DNA from: Aeromonas molluscorum 848
GTDB lineage: Bacteria; Pseudomonadota; Gammaproteobacteria; Enterobacterales; Aeromonadaceae
Length of the DNA stretch: 42,421 nt
Direction: 5' to 3'
Assembly (NCBI RefSeq): GCF_000388115.1
Contig: NZ_AQGQ01000011.1
Span: 1 to 42,421 of the forward strand
This document shows, piece by piece, positions 15,990 to 22,867 of the stretch. The notes below the pieces were generated by a model. It searched no databases. It was not told the origin of the DNA and saw only the letters and a program-made list of their open reading frames with translations. Position 1 is the stretch's first letter. Every line of letters starts with the position of its first letter. The translations under genes and the position numbers were made by a program.

Positions 15990-16337
15990 TTTTTCATTTT
16001 TTATTATATTATTAAGTAAACTTAACATGTGCATAGTCAAACTAGCTATGTCGCTCATGTATAATTGAGATGTTCACCGCCGCTGTTTAATATAATTAAA
16101 TTTGGAGAAAAAACTGAGAGCCACTGGCAACGCTACTACCAGCGCATAGAACGCAGTAGGAAGCAGGCCCGCTGTGTCTCCGGGAGTGTCTAATAGCTGT
16201 AATTTTAGTGCCCGTATGAAGTTATCTACTGCTTTCTACAGTGATTGGTTTCGGTGTGAACGGCGGACTTTTTTAGCATATTTTGGCGTTGGCAGTTACT
16301 TATCAGTAGCGTTATTTTTTTAAGAAGGTGGGCAGGA
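15990..16337. other. 348-base gap before the WYL-like gene
   Basis: No gene is called. A short frame ending at 16193 encodes a basic peptide (HWQRYYQRIERSRKQAR) that may be the tail of a lost gene. The last 150 bases are AT-rich and probably contain the promoter of the following gene. Confidence 0.3.
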
Positions 16338-16712
16338 ATGAAAAATAAGCTAAAAGAAGCTATTGAGTCCGGCGAGATACTTCGTATCAGATATTTTGGT
16401 GGAAGTTCACCCGGTTCAGAAAGAGAGATTTCGCCAGTAAGCATCTTTGATGATAATGTTCGCGCACTGTGTATAGAGACAGGAACGGTGAAAACATTCT
16501 GCATTTCCAAAATGGAGGTAGCTATCCCAGGGGAGCCTTCAAAATTATCGATAAAGCAATCATTTAACCCACCTGAGTTGATCGATATTTATGAAATTGC
16601 GAATTATCTGTCGGAATCATTGGAGGCTTTGGACTGGTTCGTACAATATACAGATACATCTCTCACCCTTCATACAACTTTCAAAAATGGTAAAATAAAA
16701 AAACTCCGGTGA
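16338..16712 (+). CDS. WYL-like domain protein, first part (124 aa), split at a poly-A run
   Basis: The N-terminal 60 residues (AIESGEILRIRYFGGSSPGS, then REISPVSIF and KTFCISKME) match the Sm-like WYL fold, with Tyr in the sheet and the conserved basic residue before the Pro strand. WYL domains often sense ligands or nucleic acids and are frequent in phage-defence and regulatory proteins. This frame ends TFKNGKIKKLR-stop at 16712. Just before the stop is a run of seven A (16697-16703). A shift of -1 on this run reads KKTPVISLCFEEF and continues directly into the frame at 16709. The start ATG at 16338 follows AAGAAGGTGGG. It is either a gene broken by an indel or one that uses -1 frameshifting. 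Confidence 0.65.
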   Translation: MKNKLKEAIESGEILRIRYFGGSSPGSEREISPVSIFDDNVRALCIETGTVKTFCISKMEVAIPGEPSKLSIKQSFNPPELIDIYEIANYLSESLEALDWFVQYTDTSLTLHTTFKNGKIKKLR

Positions 16713-16966
16713 TCTCATTATGTTTTGAAGAGTTTGAATACATCTTTCCTGAATTAGATATAAATTCACCCGACGTTGATTGGGATGATTTCATTCCTTA
16801 TATAGTTGATGGTGACTCACCCGAAGAGGCTGAAAAGGTGAAAAGAGAGCGACCTTGGGTAGTTCGTGCGAAGAACAAGAATACAGCCACCTACGGGTAT
16901 TCAAAAAAAGCTATGGTTCGTTTAATGGAGTGGGCGGATGAGTTTTCACCAAGCAACAAAATATAA
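16709..16966 (+). CDS. second part of the WYL-like protein (85 aa, -1 frame)
   Basis: This frame overlaps the previous stop by four bases (GTGA) and could start at GTG 16709 by reinitiation. It more likely forms the C-terminus of the WYL-like protein, giving about 209 residues when fused. It has an acidic first half (LDINSPDVDWDDFIPYIVDG) and a conserved-looking end (ERPWVVRAKNKNT, then KKAMVRLMEWADEF). No ribosome binding site of its own is evident. The continuity of hydrophobic pattern across the junction supports one original protein. After it, 16967-17169 contains only a weak hairpin (TCCCG/CGGGA near 16983-17000). Confidence 0.6.
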   Translation: MISLCFEEFEYIFPELDINSPDVDWDDFIPYIVDGDSPEEAEKVKRERPWVVRAKNKNTATYGYSKKAMVRLMEWADEFSPSNKI

Positions 16967-17169
16967 CACTCACATGTTGTCATCCCGATCGCGGCCGGGA
17001 ATCATGGTGTTTTTTATGCTCCTATTTTTGTGTGAGCAACCTCACTATTTAAAATGCAAAAATTAGATCAGAAGTGACGAATCTAGTATGTTAGAGAGGT
17101 ATTTATGAAATATGCATGAATATTTTCTTTATGACAATTTACATTAATAATGATTTGCAGGTGAAAATA

Positions 17170-17742
17170 ATGCTACAGTTTTCGGTAACGTTGGAAGAAA
17201 TTAAAGACGAAGGTTTCGATATTGTTGCTGCTGCTCTATTTGACGATGTAGAGCGTAAATACACCACAGACTGGGGCGTCACGGGGCCTATAATACAAGA
17301 TTTAGGAGTGTCACTAAATTATCAAGGAGCTGACAAGGGCTTAAAGTTGTTCAGTCGAAATTCTAGTGAAAGAGACTTCGATTGGATGGCAAGCTATGGT
17401 GATGCTACAGAATTTTCACACTCCCCCCTTATTGCTGCCATCAAGGCTATTGCTAGTCAACGTTCTGGCGACATATCGATACAGCTTTCGCACACTAATG
17501 TTAGTGACTACGTTATTGATGAGTGGACAATTGTCAGTCAATTACTTGAAGGTTCCAATTGTCATGAGGTGGAGGAGGATGAACGTATTAATTTTTATAT
17601 TTTTAAATCGAAATCTAGTGAAAATGAAAAAAAGATGTTTCAAGATCTAATTAATCTTATTGAAAAGCTCGATGGTTTGTCTATATCAGAAAAGATAGGT
17701 CCAATTGGTCAGGTTGAAGCGGTCATTGTCGAGCATATATAA
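17170..17742 (+). CDS. protein resembling phage NinX/DUF2591 family (190 aa)
   Basis: Residues of about 30-110 follow a pattern known from the NinX/DUF2591 proteins of lambdoid phages: YTTDWGVTGPIIQDLGVSL, a Trp-Ala pair, then SPLIAAIKAIASQRSGDIS. In the phage family this reads Y.T.W..GGPII......, W.A, GPTPLIAAMR.....GD. The C-terminal 70 residues (EEDERINFYIFKSK, EKLDGLSI) are acidic and unrecognised. The molecular function of the family is not well defined. The ATG at 17170 has AGGTG seven bases upstream; an earlier in-frame ATG at 17116 lacks a clear site. A hairpin at 17775-17797 follows. The assignment is from motif memory and is moderate. Confidence 0.55.
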   Translation: MLQFSVTLEEIKDEGFDIVAAALFDDVERKYTTDWGVTGPIIQDLGVSLNYQGADKGLKLFSRNSSERDFDWMASYGDATEFSHSPLIAAIKAIASQRSGDISIQLSHTNVSDYVIDEWTIVSQLLEGSNCHEVEEDERINFYIFKSKSSENEKKMFQDLINLIEKLDGLSISEKIGPIGQVEAVIVEHI

Positions 17743-17774
17743 GCGATCATTAGTGTACAGAGTAGTTATCACCT

Positions 17775-17797
17775 GACACCGGCCTCAAACCGGTGTC
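17775..17797 (+). terminator. hairpin terminator after the 190-aa gene
   Basis: An 8-bp stem, GACACCGG/CCGGTGTC (17775-17782 with 17790-17797), with a 7-base loop is followed by TTGTGTACAGTATTTTA. The T content is modest, so efficiency is uncertain. The next 300 bases to the IS66 end (17798-18095) contain no gene that I can support. Confidence 0.55.
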
Positions 17798-18095
17798 TTG
17801 TGTACAGTATTTTATATTTTTGAACGCATTCCCTTCGGTATTAATATTAGATCCTTAATGAATATGTTTAGGTGGCTGTCCTCCAATCATTCGTTCCTGA
17901 TATGGCTCTCTGAGTGCATTAATAGGCTTCTTGAAGCCGTTATAAATACCTCCTGCCAATCTCTGTGTTGCTTACGTTATGCTGCGAAGCAGCACAATTG
18001 TTCCCATTGTTGAACATGTTGACTTTTCGACATTTTTCTCTATAAAATGCCGAAAATATCTTGGCAAAGCCGTGAGACAACTCGACTGTTTTTAC

Positions 18096-19625
18096 GTAAC
18101 TGTTCACCCAGATGGCATTGACAGGAAAAAGTGAGACGATCATCCCTTGATCCACTGTTGCCCCTTGCCTGATCCCGCCAGCTTGGCACCATCACGTCAT
18201 GAGCAAACCCATTACGCCACCACCCGGCCTGCCGCTGACCCTCGAGCAAGCCAACGAGCTGATTTACAAGCTGATGGCGCGCATCGCCGAGCTTGAAGAC
18301 CGCCTCAACCAAAACAGCAATAACTCCTCCAAGCCCCCCTCCACTGATGGCTCGGGGACCCCGCCTGCGCGCAAGCGCCCCGCTTCCGGCAAGGCTCGTG
18401 GTGCCCAGCCTGGCCACAAGGGGCAGCGGCGTGAACGTCATCCTGAGGACGACCGACTGACGGCAATACCACACTATCCTGCCCGGCAGTGCGCCTGCTG
18501 TGGTGAGCAGGTGGTGTCCCATGACAAGCCCTACCGGGTTCATCAGGTGTTTGACCTGCCCGAGGTCAGCTATGTGGTGACAGAGCATCAGCTGTATCGG
18601 GGCACCTGCCGTGGGTGCGTCACCACCAGTGAAGCAGCCCTGCCCGATACGGTGAGCCACAGCCAGATGGGGGCTAATCTGCTGAGCTATATCGCTTTGC
18701 AGAGTGGTCAGTTCCACCAGAGCATCAGCAAGATACAGCAGCAGCTCAAGCAGCACTTCGGTTTGAGCTTTAGCCGAGGCGCCATCAGTGAAGCGCAAGG
18801 CCGGGTCAGCGCCATGCTCACCCCGACCCACCAAGCCATCAAACAGCAAGTGCAGTCTGCCGCCATCATCCATGCCGATGAAACCCGGCACCAGCGGGGC
18901 GGTGAGCGACGCTGGATGTGGCTGGCCCTGAGCAAGGTCGCGGTCTGCTTCATGACGGCGTTTGGCCGCGGTCAGGAGGCAGCGAAGCGGTTGCTGGGCA
19001 GTGAGCTTGATGGGGTGCTGGTGACCGACCAGTATGCGGGATACCGCTTCATCGACAGCGCCCAGCGCCAACTGTGCTGGGCGCATGTGCTGCGCAACGT
19101 GGCGGCGATTGCCGAGAGTAGCGACGCCGTCAACCAGCCTATCGGAGCCCGGCTGGTACTGCTGGCTGACACGGTGTTCAGAACCCGGCATGGCTATGAA
19201 CAAGGCTGCTTAAGCCGGGAGCAGTACCAGCGAAGGTTGCAGCGATGTCGGCAAAGCTGGCGAAGGCAGCTGGAGCGGGGCAGTGTACTGTGTTCCAAGC
19301 GCTACCGTGGGCGCTGCCAGTTACTGCTCAAGGACGATGAGATGCTATGGCGTTTTATGGAAAACGACGAGATAGCGCTGACCAACAATGAAGCGGAGCG
19401 GGCGCTGCGTGGCTATGTGCTGTGGCGCAAGGGAAGCTATGGCGTCTGGTCGCATCGAGGCGAGCAGTTCAGGCAGCGTATCCTATCGTTGGTGGAGACG
19501 GCCAAGCGATTGGGCCGCTGCCCGCAGGAGTGGCTGAGGGCAGTTGTCAGGTCCTGCATCGAGAAAACCGACTACCCGTTCCCGGAGGAGTTGGTGCTGT
19601 CAACACCGTCCCGGTGAACGGTTAC
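18096..19625 (+). mobile_element. IS66-family insertion sequence (ISBst12-like, single transposase gene), 1530 bp
   Basis: The ends are imperfect inverted repeats beginning GTAAC: GTAACTGTTCACCCAGATGG inward from 18096 and GTAACCGTTCACCGGGACGG inward from 19625, matching at about 24 of 33 positions and both reading on through TTGACAG. GTAA ends are typical for IS66. The element holds one transposase gene and no tnpA/tnpB accessories, as in the ISBst12 subgroup. The flanking 8 bases (GTTTTTAC and CATCCCCT) do not match, so there is no target duplication. The right end interrupts an IS30-type gene whose other part is missing. Confidence 0.88.
18199..19617 (+). CDS. IS66-family transposase
   Basis: This complete 472-residue transposase has the order typical of IS66 proteins. 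An N-terminal leucine-zipper-like helix (LEQANELIYKLMARIAELE) and the NSNNSSKPPSTDG motif come first. A zinc-finger region (CACCGEQV, then CRGC) follows. The DDE catalytic domain has Asp in HADET, Asp in VLVTDQYAGY and Glu in NNEAERALR, and a conserved CWAHVLRN stretch lies between. The ATG at 18199 (MSKPITPPPG) lies about 100 bases inside the left end, and the stop lies within the right inverted repeat. No frameshift is visible, so the enzyme could be active. Its base composition is GC-rich like the chromosome, unlike the neighbouring cargo. Confidence 0.95.
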   Translation: MSKPITPPPGLPLTLEQANELIYKLMARIAELEDRLNQNSNNSSKPPSTDGSGTPPARKRPASGKARGAQPGHKGQRRERHPEDDRLTAIPHYPARQCACCGEQVVSHDKPYRVHQVFDLPEVSYVVTEHQLYRGTCRGCVTTSEAALPDTVSHSQMGANLLSYIALQSGQFHQSISKIQQQLKQHFGLSFSRGAISEAQGRVSAMLTPTHQAIKQQVQSAAIIHADETRHQRGGERRWMWLALSKVAVCFMTAFGRGQEAAKRLLGSELDGVLVTDQYAGYRFIDSAQRQLCWAHVLRNVAAIAESSDAVNQPIGARLVLLADTVFRTRHGYEQGCLSREQYQRRLQRCRQSWRRQLERGSVLCSKRYRGRCQLLLKDDEMLWRFMENDEIALTNNEAERALRGYVLWRKGSYGVWSHRGEQFRQRILSLVETAKRLGRCPQEWLRAVVRSCIEKTDYPFPEELVLSTPSR

Positions 19626-19691
19626 CATCCCCTGTGCGCGAAGCACCGATAACTGGTATCGTTGCCCCTCGGTCAACTGCTGATAGCTCAT
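19626..19691 (-). pseudogene. IS30-family transposase, N-terminal fragment
   Basis: From an ATG at 19691 the minus strand reads MSYQQLTEGQRYQLSVLRAQ. This is the typical start of IS30-family transposases (MSY..LT..QRYQI). After about 22 residues the frame runs into the right end of the IS66 element at 19625. The rest of the transposase is not present on the other side of the IS66 element. The stretch upstream (19692-19745) is probably the leader of that IS30 copy. Confidence 0.7.
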
Positions 19692-19983
19692 GGTGATACT
19701 GCTTTTACTTTGGCGAGCAGAAGGGTACCACCAATCAGCAGTTGGCCACCTCTCGCCATTCATCCATGAGTGTCGCACTTATTATCTGAATTCCCGGACA
19801 ACCAAGAACCCACATTTGGACAAATAATAGAGACACCATGTATCTCGATGAAATAAGAGGAACGGTAGTACTGTATGGTGCAGATTTAGATAAAACGAAA
19901 AATATAATGTCAATATTTAAATCTAATGATTTATAAATCAACCTAGAACCGGGTTTTGGGATCTAGTCAGTCGGAAAATAGAA
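19692..19983. other. gap with a possible 32-aa peptide
   Basis: A short plus-strand frame at 19838-19936 encodes MYLDEIRGTVVLYGADLDKT and 12 more residues. It has no clear ribosome binding site and may be a gene remnant or chance. No other gene is seen. Confidence 0.3.
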
Positions 19984-20018
19984 GTAAATACCCCCCGGCA
20001 AAGCCGGGGGGTATTTAC
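19984..20018. terminator. 16-bp perfect hairpin, bidirectional terminator
   Basis: A perfect 16-bp stem (19984-19999 with 20003-20018) with loop AAA has an AT-rich base (GTAAAT) and a core of CCCCCCGGC. It lies 17 bases beyond the stop of the minus-strand gene at 20035 and should end its transcript. Confidence 0.85.
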
Positions 20019-20034
20019 TATCATGAGTATCTAT

Positions 20035-20547
20035 TTACAAGAGTCCGACATACTTGCAGTCAGCCATTATTAAAGCGGAGTCCATCGGTGAAACCACCAT
20101 TTTTTCCGTTTCCACTGAGTGCCTGACGGACATAATATCGTCTTGGATGCGATATACGACATGCCCGTTAAGTGAAAATGTGGCTGGATCATACAATACA
20201 GAGAATATGCCAAACTTATCACTATGTTGCAGGCGCCCGCATGCCACTACTGTATTTTCATCTAGGCTACGTGCTGCCTTCATCTCCAGTATTTTAAATC
20301 CCCCTGAATATCCGAACGGCCCCGCCGCGGAAGCAATGACCATTCCCCCAATCCAGCCTTTCTCTAAGTCGCTCATGTTGTGCCAAATTGTTGACTTACG
20401 GCCGGTGAACATTGTTCTGCTGTAATCTAATTTGGGAGACACAGCAGTTGTCTCTGTTGTGCTATATTTATTTAATGTAGATGCAACGGCGACAAGCCCA
20501 AACAGACCCGCCGTGATTAGTAGTTTGATAGTGAGTTCTTTATTCAT
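20035..20547 (-). CDS. hypothetical membrane-anchored protein (170 aa)
   Basis: This 170-residue protein is not recognised. Residues of about 7-25 (IKLLITAGLFGLVAVAS) form one hydrophobic helix, either a signal anchor or a signal peptide without a lipobox, so the rest should lie in the periplasm. A second, weaker hydrophobic stretch, GWIGGMVIASAAGPFGYSGG, is glycine-rich. The C-terminal half looks like a beta-rich domain (FSVLYDPATFSLNGHVVYRI) with two cysteines. GAAGG lies six bases before the ATG at 20547. It is a single gene with its own strong terminator and is the last gene of the element before attR. Its role is unknown. Confidence 0.7.
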   Translation of the reverse strand: MNKELTIKLLITAGLFGLVAVASTLNKYSTTETTAVSPKLDYSRTMFTGRKSTIWHNMSDLEKGWIGGMVIASAAGPFGYSGGFKILEMKAARSLDENTVVACGRLQHSDKFGIFSVLYDPATFSLNGHVVYRIQDDIMSVRHSVETEKMVVSPMDSALIMADCKYVGLL

Positions 20548-21300
20548 TTGCGGGCCTTCTTTTAACTCATTTATAGAGCAAACGTTATGAGACGAAGAAT
20601 CGGGTATTATCCAACAGCACTTTTACTACAATGAGTTTAAAAGTTGTTGAGCCTTCTGCCAGATGCACCTTGCGTAATACTGATAATTTCTCTGCGTTGG
20701 TTTTCTGACTTTTCACTAACATTCAGCACTACAGTCTGTCTTGATAAGCGTGGTGAATGCTGTAGCTTCTTATTGTATCGGGTCACCCTCTAAATTTACA
20801 GACCTGTGATGGAGCAAAGACATGTAGTATTTTACCAGTTGTTGATAGTTGTCGGCTTAAAAACAGCCAAGGGAGCGTAAAGCTGTACATCTGGTTCTAG
20901 AGGGCCTAGGCAAAGATCCATTATATTTTAAGACCTTGTGTCTAACGTCGTCAAAGATAATGAGCTGTTCGATATGAATACCGTCTGCCAGACGACTGAA
21001 TATAAGTGATAAGTGAGCCCTTGTTGGATTGGACTAAGCTTACATCAAAACATAGTGATTGATGAATGTACATTGGTCTTGTTGGCAAAATCCTAGACAG
21101 ACCCCGAGTGGGTCCGTCTGGCGCTACAACATAGTTAAGATTGCAACAATTTATGGGGTTGACATTTAATTAATTTTCTATATAAGAGTACGATAAGTCT
21201 CATAGCAATTAGCTGAGACAATCACGCTGCTTTTATTGCGGCAAAGCATTACGTAAGTTATTGAAATTGAAGGTTATATTTGTGCTGTGAAGTACGAGCA
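20548..21300. other. 753-base gene-free stretch at the right end of the element
   Basis: No gene is supported here. A hairpin at 21095-21119 (AGAC/GTCT around GACCC/GGGTC) is the only clear structure. The stretch is AT-rich near 21140-21230. It probably consists of remnants of the element's right end, including integrase arm-binding sites that cannot be recognised by eye. Confidence 0.35.
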
Positions 21301-21329
21301 CGAGGGTTCGAATCCCTCCCTCACCGCCA
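21301..21329 (+). repeat. attR: right 29-bp direct repeat of tRNA-Ser 3' end
   Basis: This stretch is identical to 3703-3731, including the encoded CCA. It is not preceded by a tRNA 5' half, so it is the displaced original 3' end of the chromosomal gene. Core genes start just beyond it. Confidence 0.92.
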
Positions 21330-21334
21330 TATTG

Positions 21335-21361
21335 AAAAGCCCGACTCAGGTCGGGCTTTTT
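21335..21361 (+). terminator. original tRNA-Ser terminator
   Basis: An 11-bp stem, AAAAGCCCGAC/GTCGGGCTTTT (21335-21345 with 21350-21360), is followed by another T. It lies 5 bases after the attR copy, at the same distance as the element's own terminator lies from the intact tRNA. Confidence 0.88.
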
Positions 21362-21542
21362 GCATTTCTGACGTTTACGCGACCTTTCATGGGCCTGCCA
21401 GAGAAGCCCTCTCTCCATGGGCTGGCTGGCGGCACTCAGTACAAATGATATGAGTGGGCCTCGCAGCGCAACAGCTGATGAGCCTATACCCGCCCTTGGG
21501 GAATATGCCACACTGACTGCCCTTTTGATCAGGGCCGACCCT

Positions 21543-22481
21543 ATGTCAGATCCCGTTTGCTCCCCCCTCCTGGACGGTCAGGCTCCCACGGAGCCGGCGC
21601 ATTTTACCCGGATAGAGAGGGTGCTGAGCCATATCCATCAACACCTGGATGAACCGCTTTTAGTCGCCGATCTTGCCGCGCTCAGCTGCTGGTCACGCTG
21701 GCAGTTGCAGCGGGTGTTCCAGAGTGAGACGGGTCTGACGGTGGCGGCTTATGTGCGTGAACTCAAGCTCAGTCGCGCTGCCGCCGCCTTGCTGGGTGGC
21801 CGGGATCGGATCCTGGATCTGGCTCTGCGCCACGGTTACGACTCAGAGGTGAGTTTTAGCCGTGCTTTCAAGCAGCAATTTGGCTGCTCGCCGCTGGCTT
21901 ATCGCAAACGTGGCTTGTGGGTCGGGCTGCGCCAGCCCATCAGTCAACTGGGGCCGCGGGGCCTGGGGGAGGGCAAGTGGCTGCAAGTGCGGGTCGAGAC
22001 GAGGCCTGCCTTCCAGTTGCTGGGCGTGCGGGGGGAGATCCGCGGCCTTTTTGCCGAGCAGCCCGATTTTCAGCAGCAAGTACCCGCCATCTGGCAAAGG
22101 GTGCAGGCACTGCCGGGGGGAGAGCAGCTGAACGGCTTGCCCCTGCTCGGGGTGAGCGATCTGCGGGCCCATCAGGATGAGGCGCACCGTTTCCCTTACT
22201 GGGCGGGGATTGCGCCAAGTGAGCAGCCAGAGGAAATGCCCCTCACCTTGACGGGCGCCGAGACATTGCAGGTGCCAAGCCAGACCTACGGCGTGGTCAC
22301 CCACCAGGGGCCCATCACCCTGTTGCCGCAAATCTTGAGCTGGTTTATCGAGCAGTGGTTGCCTCAATCTGGCTATCGTGGCCTGGATGGTCTGGAACTG
22401 GAAGCCTATCCCGCCAACTATCAGGGCAAGGCGCAAGATGCTTCCATGAGCTACTGGTTACCCATAGCCCCCTTGCCATAG
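21543..22481 (+). CDS. AraC-family regulator with GyrI-like effector domain
   Basis: This protein has 312 residues. Residues of about 20-120 hold two helix-turn-helix motifs of the AraC/XylS type (LLVADLAALSCWSRWQLQRV, then ILDLALRHGYDSEVSFSRAF and FGCSPLAYRK). Residues of about 150-312 form a GyrI-like/Rob-type effector-binding domain (VETRPAFQLLGVRGEIRG, then YGVVTHQGPI near the end). The arrangement is like Rob and many multidrug- or metabolite-responsive activators. It is encoded upstream of a siderophore receptor gene and FhuF-type reductase gene on the same strand and may regulate them, but no direct evidence exists here. I chose the ATG at 21543 because the domain starts soon after; the frame is open upstream to 21417, with AGGG seven bases before 21543. 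Confidence 0.85.
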   Translation: MSDPVCSPLLDGQAPTEPAHFTRIERVLSHIHQHLDEPLLVADLAALSCWSRWQLQRVFQSETGLTVAAYVRELKLSRAAAALLGGRDRILDLALRHGYDSEVSFSRAFKQQFGCSPLAYRKRGLWVGLRQPISQLGPRGLGEGKWLQVRVETRPAFQLLGVRGEIRGLFAEQPDFQQQVPAIWQRVQALPGGEQLNGLPLLGVSDLRAHQDEAHRFPYWAGIAPSEQPEEMPLTLTGAETLQVPSQTYGVVTHQGPITLLPQILSWFIEQWLPQSGYRGLDGLELEAYPANYQGKAQDASMSYWLPIAPLP

Positions 22482-22730
22482 CCCAGGGAAGCTACCCAGC
22501 TCCTGCCCCTCGCACTAGCAACCAGGGCGCCAGGCTTGGGACCCTATCTGGGGCGAGTCAGACCAAGATCTCGCCACAGGGGGCGGGCAGACCCTCTTGC
22601 CCTATATCCACTTGCTGGTTCTGGCACCTCCTTGCACCCAGCCCCATCTCTCCCCGTGCTTTCTATTTTCTCCTCTCAGCAGGTGGCGTCCTGACTGCCA
22701 TCATGTTTCCGATATTCTGCCCGGTTCGAT

Positions 22731-22815
22731 ATAAAAAGCCTCGTAAGAGGCTGATTGTGGAGCCATTCCTGGTCAAGATGCCCCAAAATGTTAAGTGTGG
22801 CGAAAAATAGCTGAT
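22731..22815 (-). ncRNA. candidate small RNA on the minus strand ending in an intrinsic terminator
   Basis: On the minus strand AGCCTC-TTAC-GAGGCT (22752 down to 22737) is followed by TTTTTAT, a textbook intrinsic terminator. No minus-strand protein gene lies within 3 kb upstream of it, so the terminated transcript would be short. AT-rich promoter-like DNA and a Fur-like palindrome (22823-22835) lie just before it. A small RNA of about 80-100 bases, divergent from the siderophore receptor gene, would fit. No RyhB core sequence was found. The 5' end is a guess. Confidence 0.35.
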
Positions 22816-22822
22816 TAAAATG

Positions 22823-22835
22823 CAAATGATATTTG
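22823..22835. promoter_or_regulatory. Fur-box-like palindrome upstream of the siderophore receptor gene
   Basis: CAAATGATATTTG is a perfect 13-base palindrome in an AT-rich context 33 bases before the receptor ATG. It resembles the inner part of the Fur consensus (AATGATAAT with ATTATC...). Iron repression of the receptor is expected for this gene class. The rest of 22482-22867 contains no gene. Confidence 0.5.
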
Positions 22836-22867
22836 TTACTATTCAATCATTGGCATTCGAGGATCAG

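Larger units (their letters stand above)
3703..21329. mobile_element. integrative mobilizable element in tRNA-Ser (about 17.6 kb)
   Basis: The element is bounded by an exact 29-base direct repeat: the tRNA-Ser 3' end at 3703-3731 and its copy at 21301-21329. A tyrosine recombinase gene lies directly inside the tRNA-proximal end. Inside are a second recombinase gene, mobC, a ColE1-type relaxase gene, a RepA-like ATPase gene, unknown cargo and several insertion sequences. The DNA is AT-richer than the flanks. No type IV secretion genes, coupling protein or recognisable excisionase were found, so transfer would depend on a helper element. GC-rich core genes resume right after the right repeat. 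Confidence 0.9.

Noticed and set aside
16094..16193. Basic peptide HWQRYYQRIERSRKQAR before the WYL-like gene
   Set aside because: It is short, lacks a start signal and matches no family; at most it is a tail fragment of a lost gene.
3732..21300. CRISPR array or tandem repeat array
   Set aside because: No regularly spaced direct repeats with unique spacers were seen; repeats present are inverted or belong to IS ends and the att sites.
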